Of a DNA stretch of 64,000 bases, positions 42,921 through 51,244 are shown piece after piece. The stretch is taken from positions 1,155,501 through 1,219,500 of the forward strand of contig NZ_JPOI01000001.1 of the NCBI RefSeq assembly GCF_000733845.1. The letters run 5' to 3'. The DNA is from Geobacillus vulcani PSS1. GTDB taxonomy: Bacteria > Bacillota > Bacilli > Bacillales > Anoxybacillaceae. The translations under genes and the position numbers were made by a program. The notes under the pieces were generated by a model. That model was not told the DNA's origin. It searched no databases and saw only the letters and a list, made by a program, of their open reading frames with translations. The stretch's first letter is position 1. The number at the start of each line of letters is the position of its first letter.

Positions 42921-44039
42921 TTAGATCCATACTTCCGTTTGTCGAAGGCGCTCGCGAACAAGAGGGATCACGGAAGTTCCTACTTGCTCGATCGTCTCTA
43001 AGTGAGGAAAGCCGCGCAACAATACGTAATCAAAGCCGAGGCCGATGAATTCAATCAGCCGATCAGCCACCTGCTCGGGAGTACCGACGAGTGCAATCGA
43101 GTTGCCCGACAGCACTTGAGTGAGCCCGGCCCATAAGTTCGGACCGATTTGGAAACGCCGCTCGGCGCTCGTTTTCATCAATTCGTGCAATCGTTTCGCA
43201 CCAACCGAATCTCCCTTTTGAATCAGCTCGTCCTTTTTTCGTTTCGCTGACTCCGACAGATGGCTGACCAACGCATCGGCCTGCTCCCATGCTTCTTTTT
43301 CCGTTTCGCCCAACACGACTTGAAACGAGATGCTGTAACGCAGCGTCCGACCATAATGCGCTGCTTTTTGCTTCATTTCCTCGATTCGTTCTTTCATCCG
43401 TTCGAACGTCTCGCCCCACATCATGTACACGTCCGCTTCTTTCGCCGCTACTTCTTTGGCAATGTCCGAGGCGCCTCCGAAATAAATGGGTGGGCGCTGT
43501 GCGGGTTTCGGAAACAGTGAGGCGTTTTCGAGACGGTAAAACCGTCCTTCATACGTGACGGAAGGGAGAGTAAACAGTTGCTTCAACAGATGGATGTATT
43601 CCCTCGTCCGTTCATATCGCGTATCATGGTCAAGAAAGTCCCCCTCAGCCGCTAATTCTTCTGGTGAACCGCCTGTCACGATATTGGGCAATGCCCGCCC
43701 ATGTGTCCAACAATTGATCGTCGCCAATTGTTTGGCAAAAATAGCAGGTGAAGTGGCGCCAGGACGGGCGGCGAACAGAAGGTGCAATTTAGTCGTCCGC
43801 GCTGCCAGATAAGCAGCGACGGCCAACGAATCGAGGCAACCTGCGCCTGTCGGCAACAGCAGCGTGGAAAAGCCATGGGCTTCCGCTGCTTTCGCAATCG
43901 CCTCAATGTACTCGACTGTCGGTGGACGCTCTGGATTCTCGTCCGTTCCGGTCCAACTGTTCAAGTTCGTCGAATTGCTGCCAAGACCGACGAATGTGCT
44001 GTCTCCAGATGTCGGGGCCATCGTAATAAATTCAACCAT
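42921..44039 (-). CDS. ssuD: FMNH2-dependent alkanesulfonate monooxygenase
   Basis: 372 residues of the SsuD type: HGFSTLLLPTGAGCLDSLAVAAYLA, FAARPGATSPAIFAKQLATINCWTHGRALPNIVTGG with the conserved cysteine, DHDTRYERTREY and PIYFGGAS. It cleaves C1-C8 alkanesulfonates to aldehyde and sulfite with FMNH2 supplied by SsuE. The end RLRQTEVWI abuts the ssuA remnant, so the deletion junction may lie at this stop codon. Confidence 0.9.
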   Translation of the reverse strand: MVEFITMAPTSGDSTFVGLGSNSTNLNSWTGTDENPERPPTVEYIEAIAKAAEAHGFSTLLLPTGAGCLDSLAVAAYLAARTTKLHLLFAARPGATSPAIFAKQLATINCWTHGRALPNIVTGGSPEELAAEGDFLDHDTRYERTREYIHLLKQLFTLPSVTYEGRFYRLENASLFPKPAQRPPIYFGGASDIAKEVAAKEADVYMMWGETFERMKERIEEMKQKAAHYGRTLRYSISFQVVLGETEKEAWEQADALVSHLSESAKRKKDELIQKGDSVGAKRLHELMKTSAERRFQIGPNLWAGLTQVLSGNSIALVGTPEQVADRLIEFIGLGFDYVLLRGFPHLETIEQVGTSVIPLVRERLRQTEVWI

Positions 44040-44149
44040 GTTTCCTCCTCCTTGTGGTCGGGATGGATCATCATCACGGGATCGTCTTCAAAAAGAGAAA
44101 AGAGAACAGAGCGCTTTTCGCTTTGACCGTTGTTCGTGAACGGTCCTTG

Positions 44150-44509
44150 TCAGCTGGCGACAATCATTTCCGCCGGCAGCCGATCACTTGATGAAAGCAG
44201 ACCATTCCGCCACCGCTTTTCGAATTCTCGGAACGGAATCGGCTGTTCCAACAAATAAAATTTGACTTGTTGCTCGACTGCTTGAGCGTAGGAGCGTTCA
44301 CAAAACATATTTGGCGGGGAAGCGAAGGCGTCGGCTCCTTTTTCTTTGGCGAAACGGAGAACCGCGCTTCGGCGTCCCCCTTGCAACTGCTTGGCGATAT
44401 TCGGATAGTCTTCGTACGTTTGCGAACTCGTGTGATAAAGGCGAATGGTCGCTCCTTCAATGATGGGGACAACGTTTTCCTGCTCATCGAGAACAAGGGC
44501 AATGATCAT
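44150..44509 (-). CDS. Small protein of the sulfur cluster, possibly NifX/AnfO-like
   Basis: 119 residues; ATG 44509 follows GGAGGG by seven bases and is preferred to the ATG at 44524. It starts MIIALVLDEQENVVPIIEGA and contains TIRLYHTSSQTYEDYPNIAKQ, a pattern reminiscent of the AnfO/NifX cofactor-binding fold, but the match is from memory and weak. It is the first gene after the LysR regulator and before ssuD. Its role in sulfur use is unknown. Confidence 0.5.
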   Translation of the reverse strand: MIIALVLDEQENVVPIIEGATIRLYHTSSQTYEDYPNIAKQLQGGRRSAVLRFAKEKGADAFASPPNMFCERSYAQAVEQQVKFYLLEQPIPFREFEKRWRNGLLSSSDRLPAEMIVAS

Positions 44510-44609
44510 CAATGTTCCCTCCATATCATTTCCTAGTAATTTTATAGGTTTAATAAAAATATAAAGGAGCTACTTCCATTTGTAAAATTGAAAAAATAGA
44601 AGTGATCGT

Positions 44610-45518
44610 TCAAAAAATATGAAGATCAGTAGAGCATCTGCCAGCACATTGATCAAGCAAAAAGCGAATCCATTTTTCCGTTGCGGGGTGGCTCGCTTCA
44701 CTCGTAAACATCCGTAAGATGCCAACGGTCAGTCCATCGCAAAAATCGGCGATCGGTTGTGCCACCGTTCCTGCAGGAGGAGGAGTGACAGCAATCTTCG
44801 GCACGACAGCGATGCCAAGCGAAGCATGGACATAATATTTCAGCGCCAACATGTTGCTAATCTCGGTTTTGTATAAAGGTTGAATGCCTAACTCCACCAG
44901 GCGTTTTTCCAAATTGCGTCGAAATGGGCAGGCGGCGCTCGTTACAAGCAGCGGCTCATCGGCCAAATCGCGAAGATAAACGACGGATCGTTTCGCTAAT
45001 GGGTGAGAGGCGGGAGAAAGCAACACCACTTCTTCGGAAAACAACGGTTCAAAGCTCGCTCCTGCCATGGTTTCCGGTGTTGCACAAATGGCTGCATCGA
45101 TGTCTCCCCGCTCTACCATGTCCACAAGCATTTGGTTGCTATGAATTTGGATTGTAAACAGAATGTTCGGATGCTTGTCCCGAAAGGCGCTGAGCCATGC
45201 AGGAAGACGGTGACTGGCTGTCGGCTCCATCACCCCGATGCGGACGACGCCTCTTTCGCCATCAATGCATTCTTTCAATGTTTTTTGTAAATGGTCGAAG
45301 CTTTTGAGCAAAAATTCCCCTTTCTCACTTAACAATTTGCCTGCCTCGGTCAATTGGAACGGTTTTCCTCGCTTAATGAGCGTGATGCCAAGCTCTGCTT
45401 CTAAGTTTTTGATATGAGTCGTCACAGTCGATTGCGCGTAGTTCAACTCTTCAGCAGCTCGCTGGAAGCTTTTGTGTTTGACAACCGTTTGGAACGTTTT
45501 AATGGTGCGTAAATCCAT
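44610..45518 (-). CDS. LysR-family regulator of the organosulfur cluster
   Basis: 302 residues. The N-terminal winged helix reads MDLRTIKTFQTVVKHKSFQRAAEELNYAQSTVTTHIKNLE; the effector domain contains RIGVMEPTASHRLP and GDIDAAICATPE. Its sequence style and neighbours resemble YtlI/CysL-type sulfur regulators. It is in the same direction as the enzymes and about 100 bases before them, and probably activates them when sulfate or cysteine is short. The regulated promoter is not identified. Confidence 0.85.
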   Translation of the reverse strand: MDLRTIKTFQTVVKHKSFQRAAEELNYAQSTVTTHIKNLEAELGITLIKRGKPFQLTEAGKLLSEKGEFLLKSFDHLQKTLKECIDGERGVVRIGVMEPTASHRLPAWLSAFRDKHPNILFTIQIHSNQMLVDMVERGDIDAAICATPETMAGASFEPLFSEEVVLLSPASHPLAKRSVVYLRDLADEPLLVTSAACPFRRNLEKRLVELGIQPLYKTEISNMLALKYYVHASLGIAVVPKIAVTPPPAGTVAQPIADFCDGLTVGILRMFTSEASHPATEKWIRFLLDQCAGRCSTDLHIF

Positions 45519-45576
45519 AGGGTTTCCTTCCCTTCTTGTTCCATCTTGATGAACAGTCTTTTTCTTGTCCGATCAC

Positions 45577-45614
45577 AAAAAAGGCAGATTGTCCTTCATC
45601 TGAAGTCAATCTGC
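45577..45614 (-). terminator. Terminator after ssuE
   Basis: On the minus strand GCAGATTG and CAATCTGC pair around a 15-base loop and are followed by CTTTTTT. Confidence 0.75.
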
Positions 45615-45648
45615 TTTCATCATGACAGGAAGAGTAGGTGGGATGGGG

Positions 45649-46203
45649 TTAGTTTGTGAAACTTGGAATAGCAAGGCGCCGAATGGCAGAACCCAACTCT
45701 GATATGCTTTCATCGAGCCGACGCGTCAGTTCTTCGGGCAACGAGTATCCGCCTTCATGGAGGCGTTTCACCCATTGATCGACAGCGTACACGCCGCTCA
45801 AAATATAGCGTGCACCCAAGGCGGACAGAACGGGTTTCAATCCGTAGTCAATGGCTAACAGGTGAGCGAGAGAGCCGCCAATAAACAACGGAAGAACGAC
45901 TTTGTGTTGTAGCCCTTTTTGCGGCAGCAAATCCAAATACGCTTTCAATACTCCCGTGTAGGCCGCTTTGTAAACCGGACTAGCAATGATCACGCCTTGA
46001 GCCTTCTCCACTTTTTGATTGGCCGCGACAATGGCGGGACCGTCAAATCGAGCCCGCAACAAATCCTCAGCGGGCAAATCGGTCACACGAATCTGTTCAG
46101 TCGTGAATCCCGCTTGATGCAAAGCATGTTCCGCATAGTCAATGAGTCCATTGAGTCGCGATGTAGGCGATGGGTTTCCGTTAAGGATGATGATATCGGG
46201 CAT
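45649..46203 (-). CDS. ssuE: NAD(P)H-dependent FMN reductase
   Basis: 184 residues of the flavodoxin-like SsuE type: IILNGNPSPTSRLNGLIDYAEHAL, GVIIASPVYKAAYTGVLKAYLDLLPQKGL and VLPLFIGGSLAHLLAIDYGLKPVL. It supplies FMNH2 to SsuD and very likely to the other monooxygenases of the cluster. It has its own promoter and terminator. Confidence 0.9.
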   Translation of the reverse strand: MPDIIILNGNPSPTSRLNGLIDYAEHALHQAGFTTEQIRVTDLPAEDLLRARFDGPAIVAANQKVEKAQGVIIASPVYKAAYTGVLKAYLDLLPQKGLQHKVVLPLFIGGSLAHLLAIDYGLKPVLSALGARYILSGVYAVDQWVKRLHEGGYSLPEELTRRLDESISELGSAIRRLAIPSFTN

Positions 46204-46264
46204 GATGTCACATTCCTTTCCTTCTATTTTTTAAATTCATATAGGAATACTATGTTTTTTTGTC

Positions 46265-46294
46265 ATCGTATCACGGTTGCATGAGATATGTCAA
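46265..46294 (-). promoter_or_regulatory. Promoter of ssuE
   Basis: On the minus strand a perfect TTGACA is followed after 18 bases by TACGAT, about 65 bases upstream of ssuE. Confidence 0.6.
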
Positions 46295-46446
46295 TCATCG
46301 AATGTATATTTTTTCTAAAAGGGAAGGGGAAGACAGTTTTAAGAAAATGATTGAACGGAAACTGAGAAAAAAAGAGGATTTTCTCTGAAAGGAAAGCTAA
46401 AATAAAAGTGGAACATGACAGAACAATATAAGGAAGGGAAAGTTTT

Positions 46447-47322
46447 ATGATTCTAGGAGCCATTGAAGCCGGAGGAACAAAATTTGTCTGTGCCATCGGC
46501 GATGAACAGGGGAACATCCATGAACGGGCGGTGTTTCCGACGACGACGCCGGAAGAGACGATGGCGCACGTCATTGACTTTTTCCGTCCGCACAACGTTG
46601 AGGCGATCGGCATCGGGTCGTTCGGCCCGGTCGATTTGCGTCCGGACAGTCCAACGTACGGGCACATTACGAGTACGCCAAAACAGGCGTGGGCGAATTT
46701 CAACTTTGTCGGCACGCTAAAACAAGCGTTCCCGGTGCCGATCGGTTTTGACACGGATGTCAACGCCGCGGCGCTTGGCGAGCAGCGCTGGGGGGCGGCG
46801 CAAGGGCTTGACAGTTGCCTGTATATGACGGTCGGGACGGGCATTGGTGTCGGCGCCGTCGTGGAAGGGCGTCTGCTTCACGGAATGCTTCATCCAGAAA
46901 TGGGACATATGTTCGTCCGCCGCCATCCGGATGACGCGTTTGCCGGCATCTGCCCGTATCATGGCGACTGTTTGGAAGGCATGGCGTCCGGCCCCGCGAT
47001 TGAGCGGCGTTGGGGGAAAAAGGGGGCGGAGCTGGCCGACCGAAAGGAGGTCTGGGAGCTCGAGGCGTTTTATCTCGCCCAAGCCATCGCCAACTATATC
47101 CTCATTTTATCACCGAAAAAGGTGATCACGGGCGGGGGCGTCATGAAACAGACGCACGTGTTGCCGCTTGTGCGCCGACATGTGCAGGAGTTGCTCAATG
47201 GGTATGTTCAGCACGAAGCGATTCTCGAGAAGATCGATGAGTACATCGTTCTTCCAGGGCTTGGCGACAACGCCGGTGTTGCGGGTGCCCTGGCGCTGGC
47301 GGTTGCAGCGTCATGCGAATAA
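46447..47322 (+). CDS. Fructokinase, ROK family
   Basis: 291 residues. ATP site GAIEAGGTKFVCAIGDEQG, GIGSFGPVDL, TDVNAAALGEQRWG and the zinc-containing GICPYHGDCLEGMASGPAIE are typical of Bacillus ScrK/GmuE-type fructokinases. It phosphorylates fructose (often also mannose) at position 6. It stands alone between two terminators, so its inducing sugar system lies elsewhere. Confidence 0.88.
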   Translation: MILGAIEAGGTKFVCAIGDEQGNIHERAVFPTTTPEETMAHVIDFFRPHNVEAIGIGSFGPVDLRPDSPTYGHITSTPKQAWANFNFVGTLKQAFPVPIGFDTDVNAAALGEQRWGAAQGLDSCLYMTVGTGIGVGAVVEGRLLHGMLHPEMGHMFVRRHPDDAFAGICPYHGDCLEGMASGPAIERRWGKKGAELADRKEVWELEAFYLAQAIANYILILSPKKVITGGGVMKQTHVLPLVRRHVQELLNGYVQHEAILEKIDEYIVLPGLGDNAGVAGALALAVAASCE

Positions 47323-47330
47323 TGGAAACG

Positions 47331-47374
47331 GCTGTCCACAGCTTTTGCGTGAAGTTGCGGACAGCTGTTTTTTT
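47331..47374 (+). terminator. Terminator after fructokinase
   Basis: GCTGTCC and GGACAGC form the stem with a 21-base loop, followed by a seven-T run. Confidence 0.7.
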
Positions 47375-47420
47375 GTGGAAGACAGAATGACTAATTGTTC
47401 AATGGACGAGAATAAATAAA

Positions 47421-47502
47421 TGACTTATTGGTCAAAAAAACATCGTTTTTTAGTTGCATAAGTTTGTAACGATAGTTTATAATGTCTTTGACTGTTTGGT
47501 CA
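47421..47502 (+). promoter_or_regulatory. TetR promoter flanked by two operators
   Basis: TGACTTATTGGTCA (47421-47434) and TGACTGTTTGGTCA (47489-47502) share the form TGACT-N4-GGTCA. Between them lie TTGCAT (47454) and TATAAT (47478), 18 bases apart. The second site covers the transcription start, giving an autoregulation layout. Confidence 0.7.
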
Positions 47503-47510
47503 TATAGGAT

Positions 47511-47666
47511 GTGGAGGGGAGGACAAGGGCCGATGTTCAGCGGCTGATGGAATGGCTGCGGCGGTGCGGCGTGCGCGCTGATTTGGTGAAACCGCGCATA
47601 TTGTTGCCGTCTTATCTGCAGTGGATGGAGAGGAATGGGAAAGGAAGGAGACGCTGTCATGGATGA
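47511..47666 (+). CDS. Possible 51-aa leader peptide before the TetR gene
   Basis: An open frame from GTG 47511 reads DVQRLMEWLRRCGVRADLVK and continues into the TetR start, overlapping it by 8 bases. The composition is protein-like and the overlap suggests coupling, but the ribosome-binding site is weak and I know no homologue. Confidence 0.3.
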   Translation: MEGRTRADVQRLMEWLRRCGVRADLVKPRILLPSYLQWMERNGKGRRRCHG

Positions 47667-48582
47667 ACGGCGTGTTCGATTTATTGAAACCGCGATGAAA
47701 CTATTTGCGGAAAAAGGGTATCATGCCACCTCGATTCAAGATTTGGTTGAGGCGTGGGGCATTTCCAAAGGGGCGTTTTACCATCATTTCGCTTCGAAGG
47801 AAGAATTGCTGCTCGCTGTACTTCGCCACTACAGTGAAAAAATGGTGGCCGATTTCACGGCGGCTGGCGGGGATGGCCCGGAAAAGGAGCGGTTCATCCG
47901 CCAGTTGGCAGCCCATTTCTCCCATGTCCGCGAGTATAAGGAATTTTTGCGTATGGTGATGGTGGAACAATTGCCGAGAGTGAACCCCGAAGTAGGGCAA
48001 TATATGTTCCGCCAGCATGGGCGCATGTTTTTATGGTATTGCACGCGCCTAACGGAGGTATATGGCGAGGTGGTGAAGCCATATGTGTATGATGTGGCCA
48101 TGATGACGAACGGCATGATTCGGCAATATTTGTTTTACTTCTTTTTCCGCGAGGAGGCGTTTGATGCGGATGCAGTGGCTCGTTTTCTCGTGCGCCGCAT
48201 TGATGCGATTGTTGCTAGCTTTGCGGCCGGCGAGCGCCCGTTGTTGACCGAGGAGGCGCTCGTGCCATGGATAGAACTCGAAGAGCGCGAGCGTGAGCGC
48301 CAGCGGGAGCGGTTGGTTTCGGCGTTTGCGGCCGTGCGGGAGGCCGCAAACGGGCTCGATCCGAAGCGGGCGAACGATGTGGTGGAGGCAACAGCAGCGC
48401 TGGAGGAGGAAGTGCTCGGGCGCCGTGAACCGCCGCGGGCGTATATGATCGAAGCGTTGCTGTTGTATTTGCGACAGCAGCAGGCGCCTCCGCTTGCAGC
48501 GGCCTTGGACGCGCTTAGCCAAGAGATTGAAGCGTATCAACGACTCAATGAATGGGAGAGAGAACCATGGAAAAAGCGTTAA
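47659..48582 (+). CDS. TetR-family regulator of the adjacent efflux pump
   Basis: 307 residues, long for the family. The N-terminal helix-turn-helix (FIETAMKLFAEKGYHATSIQDLVEAWGISKGAFYHHFASKEELL) is standard. The C-terminal ~100 residues are extra and helical (ELEERERERQRERLVSAFAAVREAA). AAGGAGACGCTGTC precedes the ATG. It overlaps the MFS start, so the two are one operon, repressed through the two operators upstream. Confidence 0.85.
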   Translation: MDERRVRFIETAMKLFAEKGYHATSIQDLVEAWGISKGAFYHHFASKEELLLAVLRHYSEKMVADFTAAGGDGPEKERFIRQLAAHFSHVREYKEFLRMVMVEQLPRVNPEVGQYMFRQHGRMFLWYCTRLTEVYGEVVKPYVYDVAMMTNGMIRQYLFYFFFREEAFDADAVARFLVRRIDAIVASFAAGERPLLTEEALVPWIELEERERERQRERLVSAFAAVREAANGLDPKRANDVVEATAALEEEVLGRREPPRAYMIEALLLYLRQQQAPPLAAALDALSQEIEAYQRLNEWEREPWKKR

Positions 48583-50174
48583 CAGTGCCAGCGAGCACCA
48601 TTCGTCATCGCCCGTTGCTCATTACCGGGCTGATCATTGCCATGCTGTTTGCGGCGTTGGACGGGACGATTGTCGGAACAGCCATGCCGCGCATCGTCGG
48701 GGAGCTGCACGGACTGGGGATTATGACGTGGCTGACGACAGCGTACATGCTCACGTCGACGACGGTCGTACCGATCGCCGGCAAGCTTGCTGACTTATTG
48801 GGCCGTCGGCTTGTGTATGTGAGCGGGTTGGTCATTTTTATGGCCGGTTCGGCGCTTTGCGGCATGGCGAACGATATGACCCAACTGATCATTTACCGTG
48901 GTATTCAAGGGTTGGGCGGTGGCATTATGATGCCGATGGCGATGATTGTCATCGGTGACGTGTTCACCGGCAAGGAGCGGGCCAAATGGCAAGGGGTGTT
49001 CGGCGGCCTGTACGGCCTCGCTTCGGTGCTGGGCCCGCAAATCGGCGGCTTTATCGTCGACCATTTGAACTGGCGCTGGGTGTTTTACATCAACTTGCCG
49101 GTCGGCATTGTCGCCACGGTGCTGATTGCGATGGGATTAAGCAAATATAAAGCGGAAGGGCCGGTCAAATTCGACATCGCTGGGATGGCGACCTTGACGG
49201 CGGGCGTCGTCAGCCTGCTGTTGGGGTTGACGTTTGGCGGCGACCGATATCCATGGGGGTCGTGGCAAATCCTCTCGCTGTTTGCGGCAGCCGTTGTCTT
49301 TTTCGCTTTGTTTGTTTGGGCGGAAAAGCGGGCGGAGGAGCCGATCATTCCGCTCTGGTTGTTCCGCAATCGGACATTTACGCTCCTCAATGGCATCGGC
49401 TTTTTTATGAGCGTCGGCATGTTTGGCGCGATTATGTTTGTGCCGTTTTTTATGCAAGGCATTGTCGGTGTGAGCGCCACCCAATCCGGGACGATTATGA
49501 CGCCGATGATGATCACGATGATCATCAGCAGTGTCATCGGCGGTCGGCTCGTCTATCGGATTGGCGTCAAACCGCAGTTGATCATAGGCATGGCCGTGAT
49601 GGCCGCCGCGTTTGGACTGCTTGGCACGATGGGGGTTGACACGTCGAAATGGACAGCGACGCTGTATATGATGATTATTGGGCTTGGCACCGGCTTGGTC
49701 ATGCCGATTTTGACGCTTGCTTTGCAAGAAAGCTTCCCGAAATCGGAACTTGGCGTTGTCACCTCTTCGAGCCAGTTTTTCCGTTCCATTGGCGGAACGT
49801 TTGGGATGACCGTGCTGGGTGCCATCATGAACCATCGTTCGAGCTCCTTGCTCGATGAGCGGCTCATGCCAAAGCTCGAAGCGCTGCCGGCGCAAGCGAA
49901 AGGGCTTGTCGACCGCTTTGCCGGCATGATCCATGATGATCCGCAAGGGCTGTATTCCGTTCTGCTCAGTCCGGAAGCGATGGCCAAGATTCCAGCGCCG
50001 CTGCGCGACATGTTCGTGCCGGTGCTGAAGCAATCGCTTGTCGATTCCCTGCAATCCGTCTTTTGGTTCGGGCTCGCGTTTATCGCGGTCGGCTTGCTGT
50101 TAGTGTTCGGCTTGAAACGGATTGTCTTGTCTGATCGGGCAGAGGCGATGAAGCAGGCAAAAGAGACTGAGTAA
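48567..50174 (+). CDS. MFS multidrug efflux transporter, EmrB/QacA (DHA2) type
   Basis: 535 residues from ATG 48567 (behind AATGGGAGAG; ATG 48552 is in frame but lacks a site). Fourteen hydrophobic segments; motif-A region GKLADLLGRRLVY, LDGTIVGTAMPRIVGEL and GLGGGIMMPMAMIVIGD are typical DHA2 signatures. It should export hydrophobic drugs or dyes with protons. Its operon partner TetR probably senses the same compounds. Confidence 0.9.
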   Translation: MEKALTVPASTIRHRPLLITGLIIAMLFAALDGTIVGTAMPRIVGELHGLGIMTWLTTAYMLTSTTVVPIAGKLADLLGRRLVYVSGLVIFMAGSALCGMANDMTQLIIYRGIQGLGGGIMMPMAMIVIGDVFTGKERAKWQGVFGGLYGLASVLGPQIGGFIVDHLNWRWVFYINLPVGIVATVLIAMGLSKYKAEGPVKFDIAGMATLTAGVVSLLLGLTFGGDRYPWGSWQILSLFAAAVVFFALFVWAEKRAEEPIIPLWLFRNRTFTLLNGIGFFMSVGMFGAIMFVPFFMQGIVGVSATQSGTIMTPMMITMIISSVIGGRLVYRIGVKPQLIIGMAVMAAAFGLLGTMGVDTSKWTATLYMMIIGLGTGLVMPILTLALQESFPKSELGVVTSSSQFFRSIGGTFGMTVLGAIMNHRSSSLLDERLMPKLEALPAQAKGLVDRFAGMIHDDPQGLYSVLLSPEAMAKIPAPLRDMFVPVLKQSLVDSLQSVFWFGLAFIAVGLLLVFGLKRIVLSDRAEAMKQAKETE

Positions 50175-50184
50175 AGAAAAGGAA

Positions 50185-50237
50185 ATGGCGGACCGCGCCT
50201 CGTTTGGTCAGGTGGCGGACCGCCATTTTTTTGCTGC
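50185..50237 (+). terminator. Terminator after the efflux gene
   Basis: ATGGCGGACCGC and GCGGACCGCCAT pair with one central mismatch, followed by TTTTTTT. Confidence 0.7.
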
Positions 50238-50376
50238 GACGAACAAACCGCTCCGAAGGGGATAAAGCATCTGGGAACGGGGGCGAGTGGGAGCGGGCGG
50301 GCTCCGTGCTTTTCATTGGCCAAGCGATTCATGCATCGCACATGGCGGGTTCACAGCAGCGTCCCGCAATGGGCGG

Positions 50377-50736
50377 CTACGGCGCGCCTGCATCCGCGCT
50401 TTGGCCGAAGACGCGCGAGCGGGTGAGAAAGCGAACACCTTCCGGGCCTTCAAGCGAAAACATGCCGCCGCGCCCGGGAACAACATCGATAATCAGTTGT
50501 GTATGCTTCCAATATTCGTATTGCGCTTTGGCGATGTAAAACGGGCAGCCGCCGATTTCGCCAAGCAATACGTCGGAATCGCCGACGATCAACTCGCCGA
50601 GCGGATAGCACATCGGCGAGCTCCCATCGCAACAGCCGCCGGATTGATGGAACATAAGTGGGCCGTATTTCGCCTTCAGCTTTTCGATTAATGCCAGTGC
50701 GGCTTCCGTGGCGGTGACTTTCGGTTCCTCGGCCAT
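50377..50736 (-). CDS. DUF779 family protein associated with aldehyde dehydrogenase
   Basis: 119 residues: VTATEAALALIEKLKAKYGPLMFHQSGGCCDGSSPMCYP and GEIGGCPFYIAKAQYEYWKHTQLIIDVVPGRGGMFSLEGPEGVRFLTRSR. DUF779 genes regularly follow AcoD-like aldehyde dehydrogenases; the cysteine cluster hints at metal or thiol chemistry, unproven. Here a MITE-like element lies between it and the dehydrogenase gene. Confidence 0.85.
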   Translation of the reverse strand: MAEEPKVTATEAALALIEKLKAKYGPLMFHQSGGCCDGSSPMCYPLGELIVGDSDVLLGEIGGCPFYIAKAQYEYWKHTQLIIDVVPGRGGMFSLEGPEGVRFLTRSRVFGQSADAGAP

Positions 50737-50773
50737 CAGTTTCCCTCCTTTGCATGTCTGGTCATTTTGGGGC

Positions 50774-51012
50774 TATATAGATGCAACGAAGACGTTGAAC
50801 AGATCCTTGACGGAAAAGCGATTGGACCATTTTCGACTGTCAAAGCAAGCCTGTGGCTTGCCTCCGTCACGCCAAGGCGTGACGGAAGACTGAACCACTG
50901 CCTGCTTCACAGCCCCATCGATGGGCCTGGAAGCGGTGTGGTTCGGTCGCCCGACAGTCGATCCCATCCTCGGTAAAAGCTGCAAATGGGAAAACTTCCA
51001 ATGGCATCTATC
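50774..51012 (-). repeat. MITE-like inverted-repeat element, copy 3 (reverse orientation)
   Basis: It starts TATATAGATGCAACGAAGA, the complement of the right end of copy 1, and ends TTCCAATGGCATCTATC, a decayed left end. The inner arms (GACTGTC, CCGTCACGCCAAGGCGTGACGG, GGTTCGGTCGCCCGACAGTC) are preserved. It separates the DUF779 gene from the aldehyde dehydrogenase; the rest of 50737-51244 holds only the terminator. Confidence 0.75.
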
Positions 51013-51148
51013 TCGAAAATACCCGAATTCGAAAATGTGCAAAATTATAGAGGGGGATTTTCATCCTCCCGTTGGTGACGAATTTTTCCGTCAAGGGAGT
51101 CTATATAGATCGTGCTAGCCGTTTGTCGAACGACGATGTTGTCAAGGG

Positions 51149-51181
51149 CAAAAGAGGGTGTCCCGAAGAGCGGGACACCTC
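51149..51181 (-). terminator. Terminator after the aldehyde dehydrogenase gene
   Basis: On the minus strand GAGGTGTCCCG and CGGGACACCCTC form the stem and CTTTTGC follows. Confidence 0.65.
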
Positions 51182-51244
51182 GTCAAAACAGGTGGCCGTC
51201 TCGCCTCCAAACCGAAGAGGCGAAGGAGAGCGGCTGGATGAATA

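Noticed and set aside
38394-46300. S-box or T-box riboswitch for the met/ssu genes
   Set aside because: No SAM riboswitch core or T-box TGGNACC element was seen in any gap of the cluster.
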